Assembly (NCBI GenBank): GCA_049289295.1
Contig: JBATLL010000036.1
Span: forward strand, 1 to 44,173
Reading direction: 5' to 3'
DNA: 44,173 nt
DNA from: BOKV01 sp049289295
Lineage (GTDB): Bacteria > Pseudomonadota > Alphaproteobacteria > Rhizobiales > Rhizobiaceae
The stretch's first letter is position 1. Every line of letters begins with the position of its first letter. Below the pieces are notes generated by a model. That model was given only the letters and a program-made list of their open reading frames with translations. It did not search any database and was not told the origin of the DNA. Shown here one piece after another: positions 1 through 8,224 of the stretch. Position numbers and translations under genes: made by a program.

Positions 1-18
1 AAGGGTCTTGCGGATCAT
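1..18 (-). CDS. Start of a leftward gene cut by the window edge
   Basis: Only the first six codons are inside the window, reading M-I-R-K-T-L leftward from an ATG at position 18. The start is supported by a good ribosome binding site (AGAGGAG, about 8 nt upstream on the minus strand). The short basic start would suit a signal peptide, but six residues cannot identify the product. It lies 141 bp beyond the end of the dehydroquinase gene on the same strand, so it could belong to the same catabolic cluster. A 6-bp inverted repeat (98-103 and 110-115) lies in the gap. Confidence 0.45.
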
Positions 19-159
19 GGTTTCAACTCCTCTGTGTTTCGCCGGAGGCATCAGCGCCTTCCGATGACCATGAGATAGCAAGCCACGAAACCCGACGATG
101 TGCATTAAGGCACATGGCGATACACATATGGTGGATCGGGTGAAACGGATCGAAACGGT

Positions 160-600
160 CTAGCGCGCCAACAGTGTGATCATGCGCTCGACAGCCAGCG
201 AATAGCCCTGCACGCCAAACCCGGCAATGACCCCATCTGCCCGGTGGGACACATAGGAATGGTGCCGGAAGGCCTCGCGCTTGTGCACGTTGGATATATG
301 CACCTCCAGCACCGGCCCTTCGAAAGTGTTGAGCGCATCCAGAATTGCCACGGATGTGTGACTATAGGCAGCAGGGTTGATGATGATGCCCGCGGAATGT
401 TCGCGCGCCTCATGAATCCAGCCGATGATCTCATGCTCGGCATTTGACTGGTGGAACTTTATATCCAACCCGCCTCGCTTGGCCGTTTCGCGGCACGCCC
501 GCTCGACATCGGCCAGCGTATCATGGCCATAGATTTCCGGCTGCCGCTTGCCGAGAAGATTGAGATTGGGTCCGTTCAGGATCGTGACCGTGTTGCCCAT
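160..600 (-). CDS. aroQ: Type II 3-dehydroquinate dehydratase
   Basis: This 146-residue protein is a full-length type II dehydroquinase, which interconverts 3-dehydroquinate and 3-dehydroshikimate in the cytoplasm. The family motifs are in order: LNGPNLNLLGKRQPEIYG near residues 8-25 (catalytic Arg and Tyr), HQSNAEHE near 50, INPAAYSHTS near 75, EVHISNVHKREAFRHHS near 98-114 (catalytic His), and a GFGVQGY motif near the C-terminus. Small departures from the usual consensus are Q for E after the Arg, H for G in QSNxEG, and A for G in INPGAY. It sits 94 bp downstream of an AroE-like gene on the same strand, with a TRAP importer nearby. That context suggests a catabolic role (quinate or shikimate type) rather than aromatic amino acid synthesis. 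The start ATG at 600 has a modest GAAGG site upstream. Confidence 0.9.
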   Translation of the reverse strand: MGNTVTILNGPNLNLLGKRQPEIYGHDTLADVERACRETAKRGGLDIKFHQSNAEHEIIGWIHEAREHSAGIIINPAAYSHTSVAILDALNTFEGPVLEVHISNVHKREAFRHHSYVSHRADGVIAGFGVQGYSLAVERMITLLAR

Positions 601-694
601 GGGTGTTCAGCCTTCATTTTCCGCCCTGCCGCGACCATTTGCGCCGCAGACCAGTGCCAGATACAGAAATCGGGGAAACAATGCCAGCATCAGG

Positions 695-1573
695 TCAACA
701 AGTGGTTGAAATGGCGAGCGCGTCCTTCTTCATTTCTTCAAAAGGGTCGAGCCGTGCAACTGCACGCAATTCCTCTGGCGTCGCCACCGGAAAGCCGAAG
801 AACTCCAGATAGGCTGGAATCTGCTGGAAAAGCATTTCCGTACCAGTCTGGACCGTGCATCCAGCCCTTCTGGCGGCCTCAAGGAATGGCGTCAGTTCCT
901 TGCGCATCACGACTTCGCCGGCAAGCGCGCCGCGTTTCAGGCGTTCGCATCTGAAGGGAAGGGGGTCGTTTGCATCCATGCCCAGCGGCGTTGCATTGAC
1001 AACAATGTCAAATCCATCCGGGTCATTGGAGTCCGTGGTCACGTTGAGATCGCGATAATGGCTGACCAGTTTGCGCATGAGGTTCTCGCTGGCACCCTCG
1101 CGCGGGTCGAAAAGCGCAATATGGCCAACGCCTTCCGCCGCAAATGCTGCTGCGATTGCAGAGCCGACACCGCCACTGCCGGCAATGATGACAGCCTTGC
1201 CTCCCAATGCGCCCAGTTTCGCGGTAACGCTTCGGACAAAGCCAGCCCCATCGAACATGTCGCCGATCAGGCGCCCATCTGCATCCTTTCGCACCGCATT
1301 GCACGCTCCGCAGATCTTCACGGCCGTGCTGGCCTCGTCGACAAGCTCCGCTGCGGTCATCTTGTAGGGCATCGTTACCAGTGCACCTGCAATGTTGCGC
1401 AGCCTGAACAGGTGGCGCAGGAACAGGGGGAAATCCGCCTCCTCGCAGCCCATGGGCACCACGACCGCCTCTATGCCCCGGCTCTCGAAATAGGGATTGT
1501 AGATCATCGGTGACTTGAAGCCCTCGGTCGGCAGTCCAAGGTGGGCAATCAGCCTGGTGCGCCCGGTAATCAC
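695..1573 (-). CDS. Shikimate/quinate dehydrogenase family protein with altered substrate pocket
   Basis: The product has 292 residues if it starts at GTG 1573, whose GTGA overlaps the stop of the upstream gene (1570-1573), indicating translational coupling. The fold signature is AroE. The catalytic Lys (K71 in VTMPYK) and Asp (D108 in GDMFDG) are present, as is the Asn of GACNA (N92). A Rossmann motif AGSGGVGSA lies near residues 131-139. The acidic residue ending the second strand (D156 in LFDPRE) favours NAD over NADP. The usual shikimate-contacting positions differ: the first Ser of the HSxSP motif is F19, the Asn of NVTxP is L65, and the Asn-Thr of NTD is Met-Phe (F107). I infer a relative of AroE acting on a modified or different cyclitol acid. 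Family assignment is secure; substrate is unknown. Confidence 0.8.
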   Translation of the reverse strand: MITGRTRLIAHLGLPTEGFKSPMIYNPYFESRGIEAVVVPMGCEEADFPLFLRHLFRLRNIAGALVTMPYKMTAAELVDEASTAVKICGACNAVRKDADGRLIGDMFDGAGFVRSVTAKLGALGGKAVIIAGSGGVGSAIAAAFAAEGVGHIALFDPREGASENLMRKLVSHYRDLNVTTDSNDPDGFDIVVNATPLGMDANDPLPFRCERLKRGALAGEVVMRKELTPFLEAARRAGCTVQTGTEMLFQQIPAYLEFFGFPVATPEELRAVARLDPFEEMKKDALAISTTC

Positions 1574-2643
1574 GACGTTCTGTCCCCGTTCATTGCGCCA
1601 TCCGACCCTGGCAGACTGACCGGCGCGCCTTCCCTTGCCGATTGGCGCACAGCCTCCACCACCATCAGCGAACGCAGGCCTTCGCTTGCCGGTGCGACGG
1701 GTGTTTCCAATCCCCGGATGACCTGGGCAAATTGCGCGATCTGGCGCGCCAGGGGTTCGCCTGCGGGCACGGCGCATCGGCTGGCGATGATTGGATCCCA
1801 CCAGCCACCGGGCTTGCCACTGCCCTGGTTTTCCCAGATGCGACAGGATGGCAACTCCATGGAAGCCATTGTTCCGCCGATGAAATAACACGATTGTCCG
1901 CCAACGGGGTAAGCTGGATTCTCGCCAGATGCCAGTTCCCAGCTCCACGGAGACGGGACGCCATCCGACAGGTTGAACGTGCCCAGCGCACCATTTTCAA
2001 AATGCATCACGATGGCAGCGCCGTCTTCCACTTCATGGCCGCGCAGGGTGTTTGACGTGATGGCCTGTACGCGGATGATCTCCCCGACAAGATGGCGCAG
2101 CAGGTCGATATCATGGATGAGATTGATGAGTAGGGGGCCAGCTCCCGGTCCCCGTCGCCACGCATTGTTGAAATAGTCGTCCGGCTTGCGGACCCAGAAC
2201 ATGCCGTGGACGGCACTGATCTTGCCGAGCCGCCCGGATGTGATCTGCTCGCGCGCATGGGCAATGAGCGGATTGTGGCGCCGGTGATGCCCCACGGCCA
2301 GCGCAACATCCGCCGCCGCTGCCGCATCCACCAGCGCCTGCGCGCCGGAAATGTCGCTTGCCAGTGGTTTCTCGATCAGTGTCGGCAGGCCAGCGGCGAT
2401 GCATTCCAGCCCCAGCGGCACATGAAGTTCGTTCGGTACGGCGACAATGATGCCGTCGCTATCGCCCTGCGCCAGCAGGGAATTGAGCGAACCATGCCAG
2501 GCGGCACCCATTGCCGCGGCGAATTCCTTTCCCGAAGGTACCGGATCGACAATCGCGCTCAGCGCAACATTCCGCGTGGATGCAATGGCTTCGGCATGGC
2601 GCTTGCCAATCAGACCAGCCCCGACAACCGCGATTCGAACCAT
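1570..2643 (-). CDS. Gfo/Idh/MocA family NAD(P)-dependent dehydrogenase
   Basis: From ATG 2643 the protein has 357 residues and opens directly with a Rossmann motif (VRIAVVGAGLIGKRHAEA). The EKP motif (EKPLASD) follows, and then the family active-site block NLIHDIDLLRHL, whose His is the usual catalytic acid/base. The family oxidises sugars, inositols and cyclitols. The gene overlaps the AroE-like gene by 4 nt and is the first of the leftward set with aroQ. A GTG at 2712 has a better ribosome binding site (AGGAAAGG) and would add 23 unconserved residues; either start is possible. In this context it may oxidise a hydroxyl on a quinate-like or inositol-like substrate, but the sequence does not say which. 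Confidence 0.82.
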   Translation of the reverse strand: MVRIAVVGAGLIGKRHAEAIASTRNVALSAIVDPVPSGKEFAAAMGAAWHGSLNSLLAQGDSDGIIVAVPNELHVPLGLECIAAGLPTLIEKPLASDISGAQALVDAAAAADVALAVGHHRRHNPLIAHAREQITSGRLGKISAVHGMFWVRKPDDYFNNAWRRGPGAGPLLINLIHDIDLLRHLVGEIIRVQAITSNTLRGHEVEDGAAIVMHFENGALGTFNLSDGVPSPWSWELASGENPAYPVGGQSCYFIGGTMASMELPSCRIWENQGSGKPGGWWDPIIASRCAVPAGEPLARQIAQFAQVIRGLETPVAPASEGLRSLMVVEAVRQSAREGAPVSLPGSDGAMNGDRTS

Positions 2644-2743
2644 TGAACCGTCCGACAGGCGTGGTCGGCGTCCTGGGGCGGCATCGGGTCGGGAATTCAA
2701 GGCTAGTGCCACGGGGGGCCTTTCCTGGGAGTGACGCTTATCT

Positions 2744-2794
2744 TCCTATATTTTCAATTATGTCCTATATTCATTATGGATGGTCAATATGAAT
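2744..2794. promoter_or_regulatory. Divergent control region with direct repeats and a leftward promoter
   Basis: The short AT-rich gap between the dehydrogenase gene and the GntR gene contains two identical 9-bp repeats, TCCTATATT, at 2744-2752 and 2763-2771. A wider inverted repeat ATTCAT/ATGAAT lies at 2769-2774 and 2789-2794. On the minus strand a plausible -35 TTGACC (2782-2787) and -10 CATAAT (2757-2762) are separated by 19 bp, so the repeats flank the -10. This is a reasonable binding region for the adjacent GntR protein. Its role is inferred. Confidence 0.45.
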
Positions 2795-2811
2795 GGTGAT
2801 GCGGAGTTTTG

Positions 2812-3483
2812 ATGATTGAGACAATGTCGGATGAATCGGTAAGCGAACAGGCCTATCGCAATATCCGCAACGACATCATTTTCGGTCACCTCAGACCCAG
2901 TGAACGCCTGCGACTGGAGGCCTTGCGCAAGCGTTACGATGTCAGCGTCACGACCCTGCGTGAAATCCTAAACCGACTGACTTCCGACGGCTTCGTCATT
3001 GCCGAAGGGCAGAAGGGCTTTGAAGTCGCTCCGATTTCCGACGCGGACCTGCGGGAAATTGCCGAATTGCGCATTCTGCTCGAAACCCACGCCCTGCGAC
3101 TGTCTTTCGAAAAAGGCGATCTCGACTGGGAAGCCAGCGTGGTTGCCGCCTATCACAAGCTCCATGTTCTGGAACTGCGCATGATTTCCGGCGACACATC
3201 CGTCAAGGAGGCCTGGAAGCGCAGCGACTGGGGTTTCCATCATGCGCTGATCGCTGGATGCGGTTCGAGGTTCCTGTTGCAGACCCATGGTCAGGTATTC
3301 GACAAATATCTTAGATATCAGATGCTTGCGCTTACATTTCGGGGCGAGCGCGCAAGCATCGAACACAAGCAGCTTCTCGATTCTGCCCTGTCGAGGGACA
3401 TCGCAACCGGCGTCCAGGTGCTTTCGCAACACATATCGGGCGGCGTCGACCACGCGATTGCCAACAGGGTTGAGGGCGTTTGA
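2812..3483 (+). CDS. GntR-family transcriptional regulator, FCD type
   Basis: The 223-residue protein starts at ATG 2812, with GCGGAG five bases upstream; a TTG at 2809 would add one residue. Residues about 10-75 form the GntR winged helix (AYRNIRNDIIFGHLRPSERL, then LRKRYDVSVTTLREIL). The rest is an all-helical FCD ligand-binding domain with the usual metal-binding Asp/His pattern (D..HHALI and a later LSQHI). Such regulators usually bind an organic acid and release DNA. It sits between the AroE-like/Gfo-Idh genes and the TRAP genes and most likely controls both through the sites on either side. Confidence 0.88.
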   Translation: MIETMSDESVSEQAYRNIRNDIIFGHLRPSERLRLEALRKRYDVSVTTLREILNRLTSDGFVIAEGQKGFEVAPISDADLREIAELRILLETHALRLSFEKGDLDWEASVVAAYHKLHVLELRMISGDTSVKEAWKRSDWGFHHALIAGCGSRFLLQTHGQVFDKYLRYQMLALTFRGERASIEHKQLLDSALSRDIATGVQVLSQHISGGVDHAIANRVEGV

Positions 3484-3507
3484 GGTTTCAAAATATATTA
3501 TGAAACC
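3484..3507. promoter_or_regulatory. Perfect inverted repeat before the TRAP operon (operator or terminator)
   Basis: GGTTTCA (3484-3490) and TGAAACC (3501-3507) form a perfect 7-bp inverted repeat around a 10-bp AT-rich centre, followed by TTTTTCAT. It starts one base after the stop of the GntR gene and lies 91 bp before the TRAP binding protein gene. It could be a weak rho-independent terminator of the regulator gene, or an operator for it; the sequence allows both. Confidence 0.4.
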
Positions 3508-3598
3508 TTTTTCATAGGTTGATACGCGATTTCCACTGTGCCATGTTTCAAAAACCGGAACCCGAAGGCGGGTTCCCAATTCTGCCTGGGAGGAATTC

Positions 3599-4615
3599 AT
3601 GAGAAAACTGTTCACCCGCCGCATGCTTCTGGGTGCGTCGGCCGCATTCGCGCTCACCGCTTCCATGTTCACCGGTGGCGCAGCCTTTGCTGCCGACAAG
3701 ATCAAGCTGCGCATGTCCACGCCGGCATCAGAGACCGATCAGCGCTCGGTAGCGCTTGCCACGGTTTTCGGACCGGCAGTTGCCGACTTCGCCGACTATG
3801 AACCCCATTACACCGCCTCGCTCATCGCGCAGGGCAGCGAACTGGAAGCGATTTCCTCGGGCGACCTGGAAATGTCGATCGCCTCTGCACAGGAACTGGC
3901 GACCTTCTTCCCCGAATTCTCGATCTTCGCCACCGGCTATGTCCATCAGGACGCGGCCCATCAGGTGCGGGTCTTCGCCGATCCGCTGATGGACGCGTTC
4001 AAGAAGAAGGCCGAAGACGAAATGGGCGTGAAGCTGCTGGCCGTGATGTATCTTGGCCGCCGCCACGTCAATCTTCGCTTTCCACGCTCCGAACGCAATG
4101 TCATGACTCCGGCAGATCTTTCAGGCGTCAATCTGCGCATGCCCGGTTCCGATGCTTGGCAGTTCCTCGGCAAGGCGCTGGGTGCCAATCCCACGCCAAT
4201 GTCGTTCAATGAAGTCTATACGGCACTTCAGACCGGTGCCGTTGACGGTCAGGACAACCCGCTGCCCACGGTCGTCGATGCCAAGTTCTATGAAGTGACG
4301 AAGCAGATCAGCCTGACCTCGCATCTGGTTGACCTGAACTACGTCGCCTTTTCGAAGGCGGTCTGGGACAAGCTGACGCCCGAACAGCAGGCCACCGTTC
4401 AGAAGGCCGCCGATGATGCTGCGGAATCTGGCCGTCAGGCGCAGTTGAAAAAGGAAGAGGACCTCGTGTCCTTCCTCAAGGAAAAGGGTCTTGATGTCTA
4501 TGAGCCGGACCTCAAGGCATTCCGCAGCCATGTTCAGGCTCAGTATGTCGGGTCGGAATTTGCCAAGGCATGGCCGGAAGGTGTACTCGACAAGATCAAC
4601 GCGCTCGGCAACTGA
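3599..4615 (+). CDS. TRAP transporter solute-binding protein (DctP family)
   Basis: This 338-residue periplasmic protein starts at ATG 3599 behind a strong GGGAGGAATTC site. The first 31 residues are a signal peptide with a twin Arg near the start (FTRRMLLGASAAF...) and cleavage after AFA. The DctP core follows. The conserved Arg that clamps a substrate carboxylate is in VNLRMPGSDAW (near residue 180). The family block PMSFNEVYTALQTGAVDGQDNP comes next. It delivers an organic acid to the DctQ/DctM permease encoded immediately downstream. Given the enzymes next door, the ligand may be a quinate- or shikimate-like acid, which is inference. Confidence 0.9.
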   Translation: MRKLFTRRMLLGASAAFALTASMFTGGAAFAADKIKLRMSTPASETDQRSVALATVFGPAVADFADYEPHYTASLIAQGSELEAISSGDLEMSIASAQELATFFPEFSIFATGYVHQDAAHQVRVFADPLMDAFKKKAEDEMGVKLLAVMYLGRRHVNLRFPRSERNVMTPADLSGVNLRMPGSDAWQFLGKALGANPTPMSFNEVYTALQTGAVDGQDNPLPTVVDAKFYEVTKQISLTSHLVDLNYVAFSKAVWDKLTPEQQATVQKAADDAAESGRQAQLKKEEDLVSFLKEKGLDVYEPDLKAFRSHVQAQYVGSEFAKAWPEGVLDKINALGN

Positions 4616-4633
4616 TCAGCGCTGACGAGAATT

Positions 4634-4663
4634 GGGACGGGGAGCCGCATCGCTTCCCGTCCC
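4634..4663 (+). other. Intercistronic stem-loop after the TRAP binding protein gene
   Basis: GGGACGGG (4634-4641) pairs with CCCGTCCC (4656-4663) as a GC-rich hairpin, extendable by a G-U pair, without a following T-run. It lies between dctP and dctQ. Such hairpins often stabilise the upstream message so that the binding protein is made in excess of the permease. Confidence 0.45.
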
Positions 4664-4697
4664 GTAATGGACTTGGCAACGCAAGAGGGCAGGGCAG

Positions 4698-5261
4698 ATG
4701 GGATCGTTGAAGACGAACCTGCGCCGTCTCGCTGAAGCTGTTGCAGCCGCCATCATGGCGGCGATGTTCCTTACCTTCATTCTCCAGATTACCATTCGCT
4801 ACACTTCGCGGCTCGACTGGCTTGCGCAGAATGTCCCGTTCCTCAATTCCGGCAATTTCGGCTGGACGCTCGAATTCTGCCTCGTCCTCTGGGTATGGCT
4901 GGTATTTTGGGGAAACGCCTTTGTGGTCCGCAATTCCGACCATGTCACCTTCGACATTCTCTACCAGGGCGTCACGCCGCGCGTGCGCAGGGCATTCGCA
5001 ATCATCACCGGACTGGCCATAGCCATTGCCCTGTTCATTTCAATCGAGCCGACCTGGGGCAAGTTCCATATCCTGCGGCTGAAGAAGACCGCGACGCTTT
5101 CCACGCTGTTCGGCGATATGGTTCGCATGCGCGATATCTATTCCATCTATATCTTCTTTCTGATTGCCGTTTCGGCTCGCTACCTGTGGCAGGTCTGGAA
5201 GGCATTGCGGCATGGCGTGCCCGAACCTGTCCACCATGTTGAGGGGCGGCTCGACGAATGA
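4698..5261 (+). CDS. TRAP transporter small membrane subunit (DctQ family)
   Basis: The 187-residue protein begins at ATG 4698 after AGGGCAGGGCAG. Its four hydrophobic segments (about residues 10-35, 52-77, 93-117 and 145-167) match the four-helix DctQ topology. The segment between the first two helices carries the typical W...E pattern (WTLEFCLVLWVWLVFWG). It forms the small half of the sodium-driven permease together with DctM. Its last bases overlap the dctM start by 4 nt (ATGA at 5258-5261), so the two are translationally coupled. Confidence 0.88.
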   Translation: MGSLKTNLRRLAEAVAAAIMAAMFLTFILQITIRYTSRLDWLAQNVPFLNSGNFGWTLEFCLVLWVWLVFWGNAFVVRNSDHVTFDILYQGVTPRVRRAFAIITGLAIAIALFISIEPTWGKFHILRLKKTATLSTLFGDMVRMRDIYSIYIFFLIAVSARYLWQVWKALRHGVPEPVHHVEGRLDE

Positions 5262-6553
5262 GCATCGCGTTCCTCATCTGCATTCTCACCCTGTTTGCGC
5301 TGGCGGCCATCGGCGCGCCGATAGCCTATGCCATCCTGGTATCCGCCATCGCTTATCTCGCCGCTGGCGGTCAAAGCGTAGGCGTGGCGGGCAAGATACT
5401 GATGGACGGGCTTTATCAAAGCTTTGTGCTTCTGGCAGTGCCGCTGTTCATCGTCGCTGCCAACATCATGAACGTTGGAACCATTTCCGAGCGATTGCTG
5501 AATTTCTGCATCGCAGCCGTCGGGCGCTTTCGAGGTGGTCTTGGCCATGTCAACGTTGTCGCATCGCTGATCTTCTCCGGCATGTCCGGCTCTGCGGTCG
5601 CGGACGCGGCAGGCATCGGCAAGATCATCATCGAGATGATGACACGCAGCGGTCACTATACTCGTGGCTATGCGGCGGCAATTACGGCGGCGTCTGCTAC
5701 CATCGGCCCGATCATTCCTCCGTCCATCCCCATGGTGCTCTACGCGCTCATCTCCAACGCCTCCATCGGCTATCTCTTCCTTGGCGGGATTCTGCCGGGG
5801 CTGCTCATGGGAGCTGTGCTCATGGGCATGAATACCTGGATGTCTGCACGCCGTGGTTTCGGCCTGGAAGATGCCGTTCCGGTCTCGCAACTGCCGCGCC
5901 AGGCAATATCAGCCTTTCCGGCACTGCTCATGCCCGCCATCCTGCTCTACGGCATCTATGGCGGCGTGACGACGCCCACGGAAGCGGCGGCCGTTGCGGC
6001 CTTCTACGCCCTCATACTGGCCAGTGTCTTCTATCGGACGCTGAGCTTTCGCTCGCTCTATTCCATCCTGGTAGAAAGCGCGCGGTCCTCGGCCTCTGTC
6101 GGCATCGTCATCGGCGGCGCGCTGATCCTCAACTATATCGTTGCTTCGGAGAACATCCCCAACCAGCTTGCAGGCCTGCTTGCCGATCTGGACACCTCGC
6201 CGCTGGCATTCCTGCTGATGGTCAACCTGCTGCTGCTTGTGCTCGGCTGCCTGCTCGATGCGACAACCATCATACTGGTCGTCATTCCGCTGTTCCTGCC
6301 AGCCTGTCAGCAGCTCGGCATTGATCTGGTCCATTTCGGTGTGGTCGCTGTCGTCAACTGCATGATCGGCCTGGTCACGCCGCCATATGGTATCCTGCTG
6401 TTCGTCATCAACGCGGTCACCGGCATTCCGCTGCGCGAGATCATTGCCGAAATCTGGGCATTCGTGGCGGTGCTGGTGATTGCCCTGCTGGTGATGATCC
6501 TGTTTCCCGAGATCATTCTATTCCTGCCGCGCCAGTTCGGTTATGCCGGGTGA
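5258..6553 (+). CDS. TRAP transporter large permease (DctM family)
   Basis: This 431-residue inner-membrane protein has about a dozen hydrophobic segments and the DctM hallmarks. These are FSGMSGSAVADAAGIG near residues 107-122, the IGPIIPPSIPMVLY motif near 150, and TPPYGILLF near 373. It forms the transport channel driven by the sodium gradient. It is the last gene of the rightward TRAP set; the next gene is convergent, with a 100-bp gap in which I see no clear terminator. Confidence 0.92.
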   Translation: MSIAFLICILTLFALAAIGAPIAYAILVSAIAYLAAGGQSVGVAGKILMDGLYQSFVLLAVPLFIVAANIMNVGTISERLLNFCIAAVGRFRGGLGHVNVVASLIFSGMSGSAVADAAGIGKIIIEMMTRSGHYTRGYAAAITAASATIGPIIPPSIPMVLYALISNASIGYLFLGGILPGLLMGAVLMGMNTWMSARRGFGLEDAVPVSQLPRQAISAFPALLMPAILLYGIYGGVTTPTEAAAVAAFYALILASVFYRTLSFRSLYSILVESARSSASVGIVIGGALILNYIVASENIPNQLAGLLADLDTSPLAFLLMVNLLLLVLGCLLDATTIILVVIPLFLPACQQLGIDLVHFGVVAVVNCMIGLVTPPYGILLFVINAVTGIPLREIIAEIWAFVAVLVIALLVMILFPEIILFLPRQFGYAG

Positions 6554-6653
6554 GGACCTTCCTCGCCACCTTGCCGAAATTCGCTTCAAGCTGACAGTCA
6601 TAGCCGAGCCGTATTTCCATAGGATCGGCTACCAGCAACAGGAACAAGCGAGC

Positions 6654-8222
6654 CTAATTGGCAGGCTTGCCCTCGCTGAAGGACGCAATCGTACGCAGCG
6701 CGCCGTCGAGCGCCACACCCTTTTCGTCCGCGAGTGCCGCTTCGCGCAGGCGGCGTATCCAGTCGGCTGCATCGGGACGTCCGGCAAGTGCCGGTATCGC
6801 GCCCATCACCCTGTCGAATTTGGAAAGCCCTCTTGCATGCGTGTCTGAATAGCCCTTGATCAGCCGTCGATTGCACAAGACTTCAACGGCAAGGTCATAG
6901 TCCGTCTGCGCAAAGGAGAGGGCGGTGGCGAGCCAGTTTTCAAGGTGGCTTCGTTCGCTTGCATGGCGAAGCGTACCCCGTCTCCAGCGCCGCAGGCCAC
7001 CCAGCACATACAGTTGCAGGAAAGGCAGCAGCCGGTCGGTACGCACCCGCCTGCCGCGATTGAATATACGGTCGATGGCACGCATCGCGGTCGGGCTTGC
7101 CGATATCCACCTGCCCAGGCCGGCAGGCAGCAGGCCGACCAGTTCCTCGGCTCTGGGGTGCATGAACTCGCTCAGCATCAGGCGTGAGCCCTCGGCAGGC
7201 TTCATTTCATTTTTCACCCTCTCGAACCGGCTCTCGCGGGTTTTCAGATCGGCAACCCGGATCACATCGTCATAGACCATCGCCCTGGCGACATATTTGG
7301 CGGCTTCGAGCGTCAGCCTGTGTTCCCTTGCCGCGCTGTCGGCGCGAGCGACCATCGCCAGCCGGTCGAGATATTCCCGGCCATAGTCGAGGTCCTGGAA
7401 GTCGACGACCGAGCGCAGTCCGGCCATGGCCATTTCATGCGAAGCCTGGGGCAGGTTGCGTACGCGCCGGGCAAGTTCCCCCCATTTCTTCACCTGTGCA
7501 TCCGGTCCCTGCGGCTTTGCAATTCCGCCCGATTGTTGCGTGGAGGCCGATGTCTCGCGTGTGCCGGATTGCGCGGCTTCAAAGGCAGCCGCAAAGGCAC
7601 GCATGCTGGCGTTGGCGCCACGCTCGGATCGGCGGATTGCCTCTTCGAAACTGGCGCGTGAGAAGGGCAGTGTGCCCGATCCCGCCAGCGCGCCGAGCAG
7701 GCTCGCGGAAATCACGGTTCCATTTTCCACGGCGATCCTGTCCATGTCGAACAGGATGAGTTTCCTGGCCGCAATTTCGGCTGCCGCGACAACTTCCTCG
7801 CCATTGGCGATGCCGTCGCCTGGAACCGTCTTTTCCGAAACAGCCAGCGCACGGTGCGACGAGGCAATCAGGGTGGTGCGGTCGGGGGTGACGAACCCGC
7901 GCAGGATGGCGCGGCCCGCTTCCATCAGTTCGGCGGCAACGAGAATGTCGACATCGCCTGCCGCCGGCATGAGTGAAAAGACCGGTGCGCGCGCTCCCTG
8001 TGGGGCCATTTCCAGATAATAGATCGTCGCGCCCGTCCGCTGCGCCACACCAGCGACCGATGTTGCCTGCACGCTGTAGCCGCTGGACCTGGCGCAGTCC
8101 TCGACCCAGTTTGTAAGCACGCTGCCGCCCTGGCCACCGACGGCCATGATCGCAAGCTTGATGATCTCATCCAGGCGCGGGTCGATCGGTTTCTTCCTGG
8201 GCAGGGAAACGGAACGGGCCAT
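6654..8222 (-). CDS. iorB: Indolepyruvate oxidoreductase subunit beta (IorB, long form)
   Basis: ATG 8222 gives 522 residues. The N-terminal part is the 2-oxoacid:acceptor oxidoreductase gamma-type domain (AIMAVGGQGGSVLTNW near residue 30, then TSVAGVAQRTGATIYYLE). The C-terminal half (roughly residue 200 onward) is the long extension, rich in Arg and Ala, typical of the proteobacterial long IorB. The archaeal subunit ends after the first domain. With IorA it converts an aryl pyruvate such as indole-3-pyruvate to the acyl-CoA, passing electrons to a carrier. It lies 2 nt after iorA on the same strand. Upstream in-frame codons as far as 8402 overlap iorA and read as non-protein, so 8222 is the start. 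Confidence 0.88.
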   Translation of the reverse strand: MARSVSLPRKKPIDPRLDEIIKLAIMAVGGQGGSVLTNWVEDCARSSGYSVQATSVAGVAQRTGATIYYLEMAPQGARAPVFSLMPAAGDVDILVAAELMEAGRAILRGFVTPDRTTLIASSHRALAVSEKTVPGDGIANGEEVVAAAEIAARKLILFDMDRIAVENGTVISASLLGALAGSGTLPFSRASFEEAIRRSERGANASMRAFAAAFEAAQSGTRETSASTQQSGGIAKPQGPDAQVKKWGELARRVRNLPQASHEMAMAGLRSVVDFQDLDYGREYLDRLAMVARADSAAREHRLTLEAAKYVARAMVYDDVIRVADLKTRESRFERVKNEMKPAEGSRLMLSEFMHPRAEELVGLLPAGLGRWISASPTAMRAIDRIFNRGRRVRTDRLLPFLQLYVLGGLRRWRRGTLRHASERSHLENWLATALSFAQTDYDLAVEVLCNRRLIKGYSDTHARGLSKFDRVMGAIPALAGRPDAADWIRRLREAALADEKGVALDGALRTIASFSEGKPAN

Positions 8223-8224
8223 GG

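Noticed and set aside
1574..1948. Upstream extension of the AroE-like reading frame
   Set aside because: It overlaps the Gfo/Idh gene and reads as low-quality Arg/Gly-rich sequence. The GTG at 1573 couples to the upstream stop and begins the conserved region.
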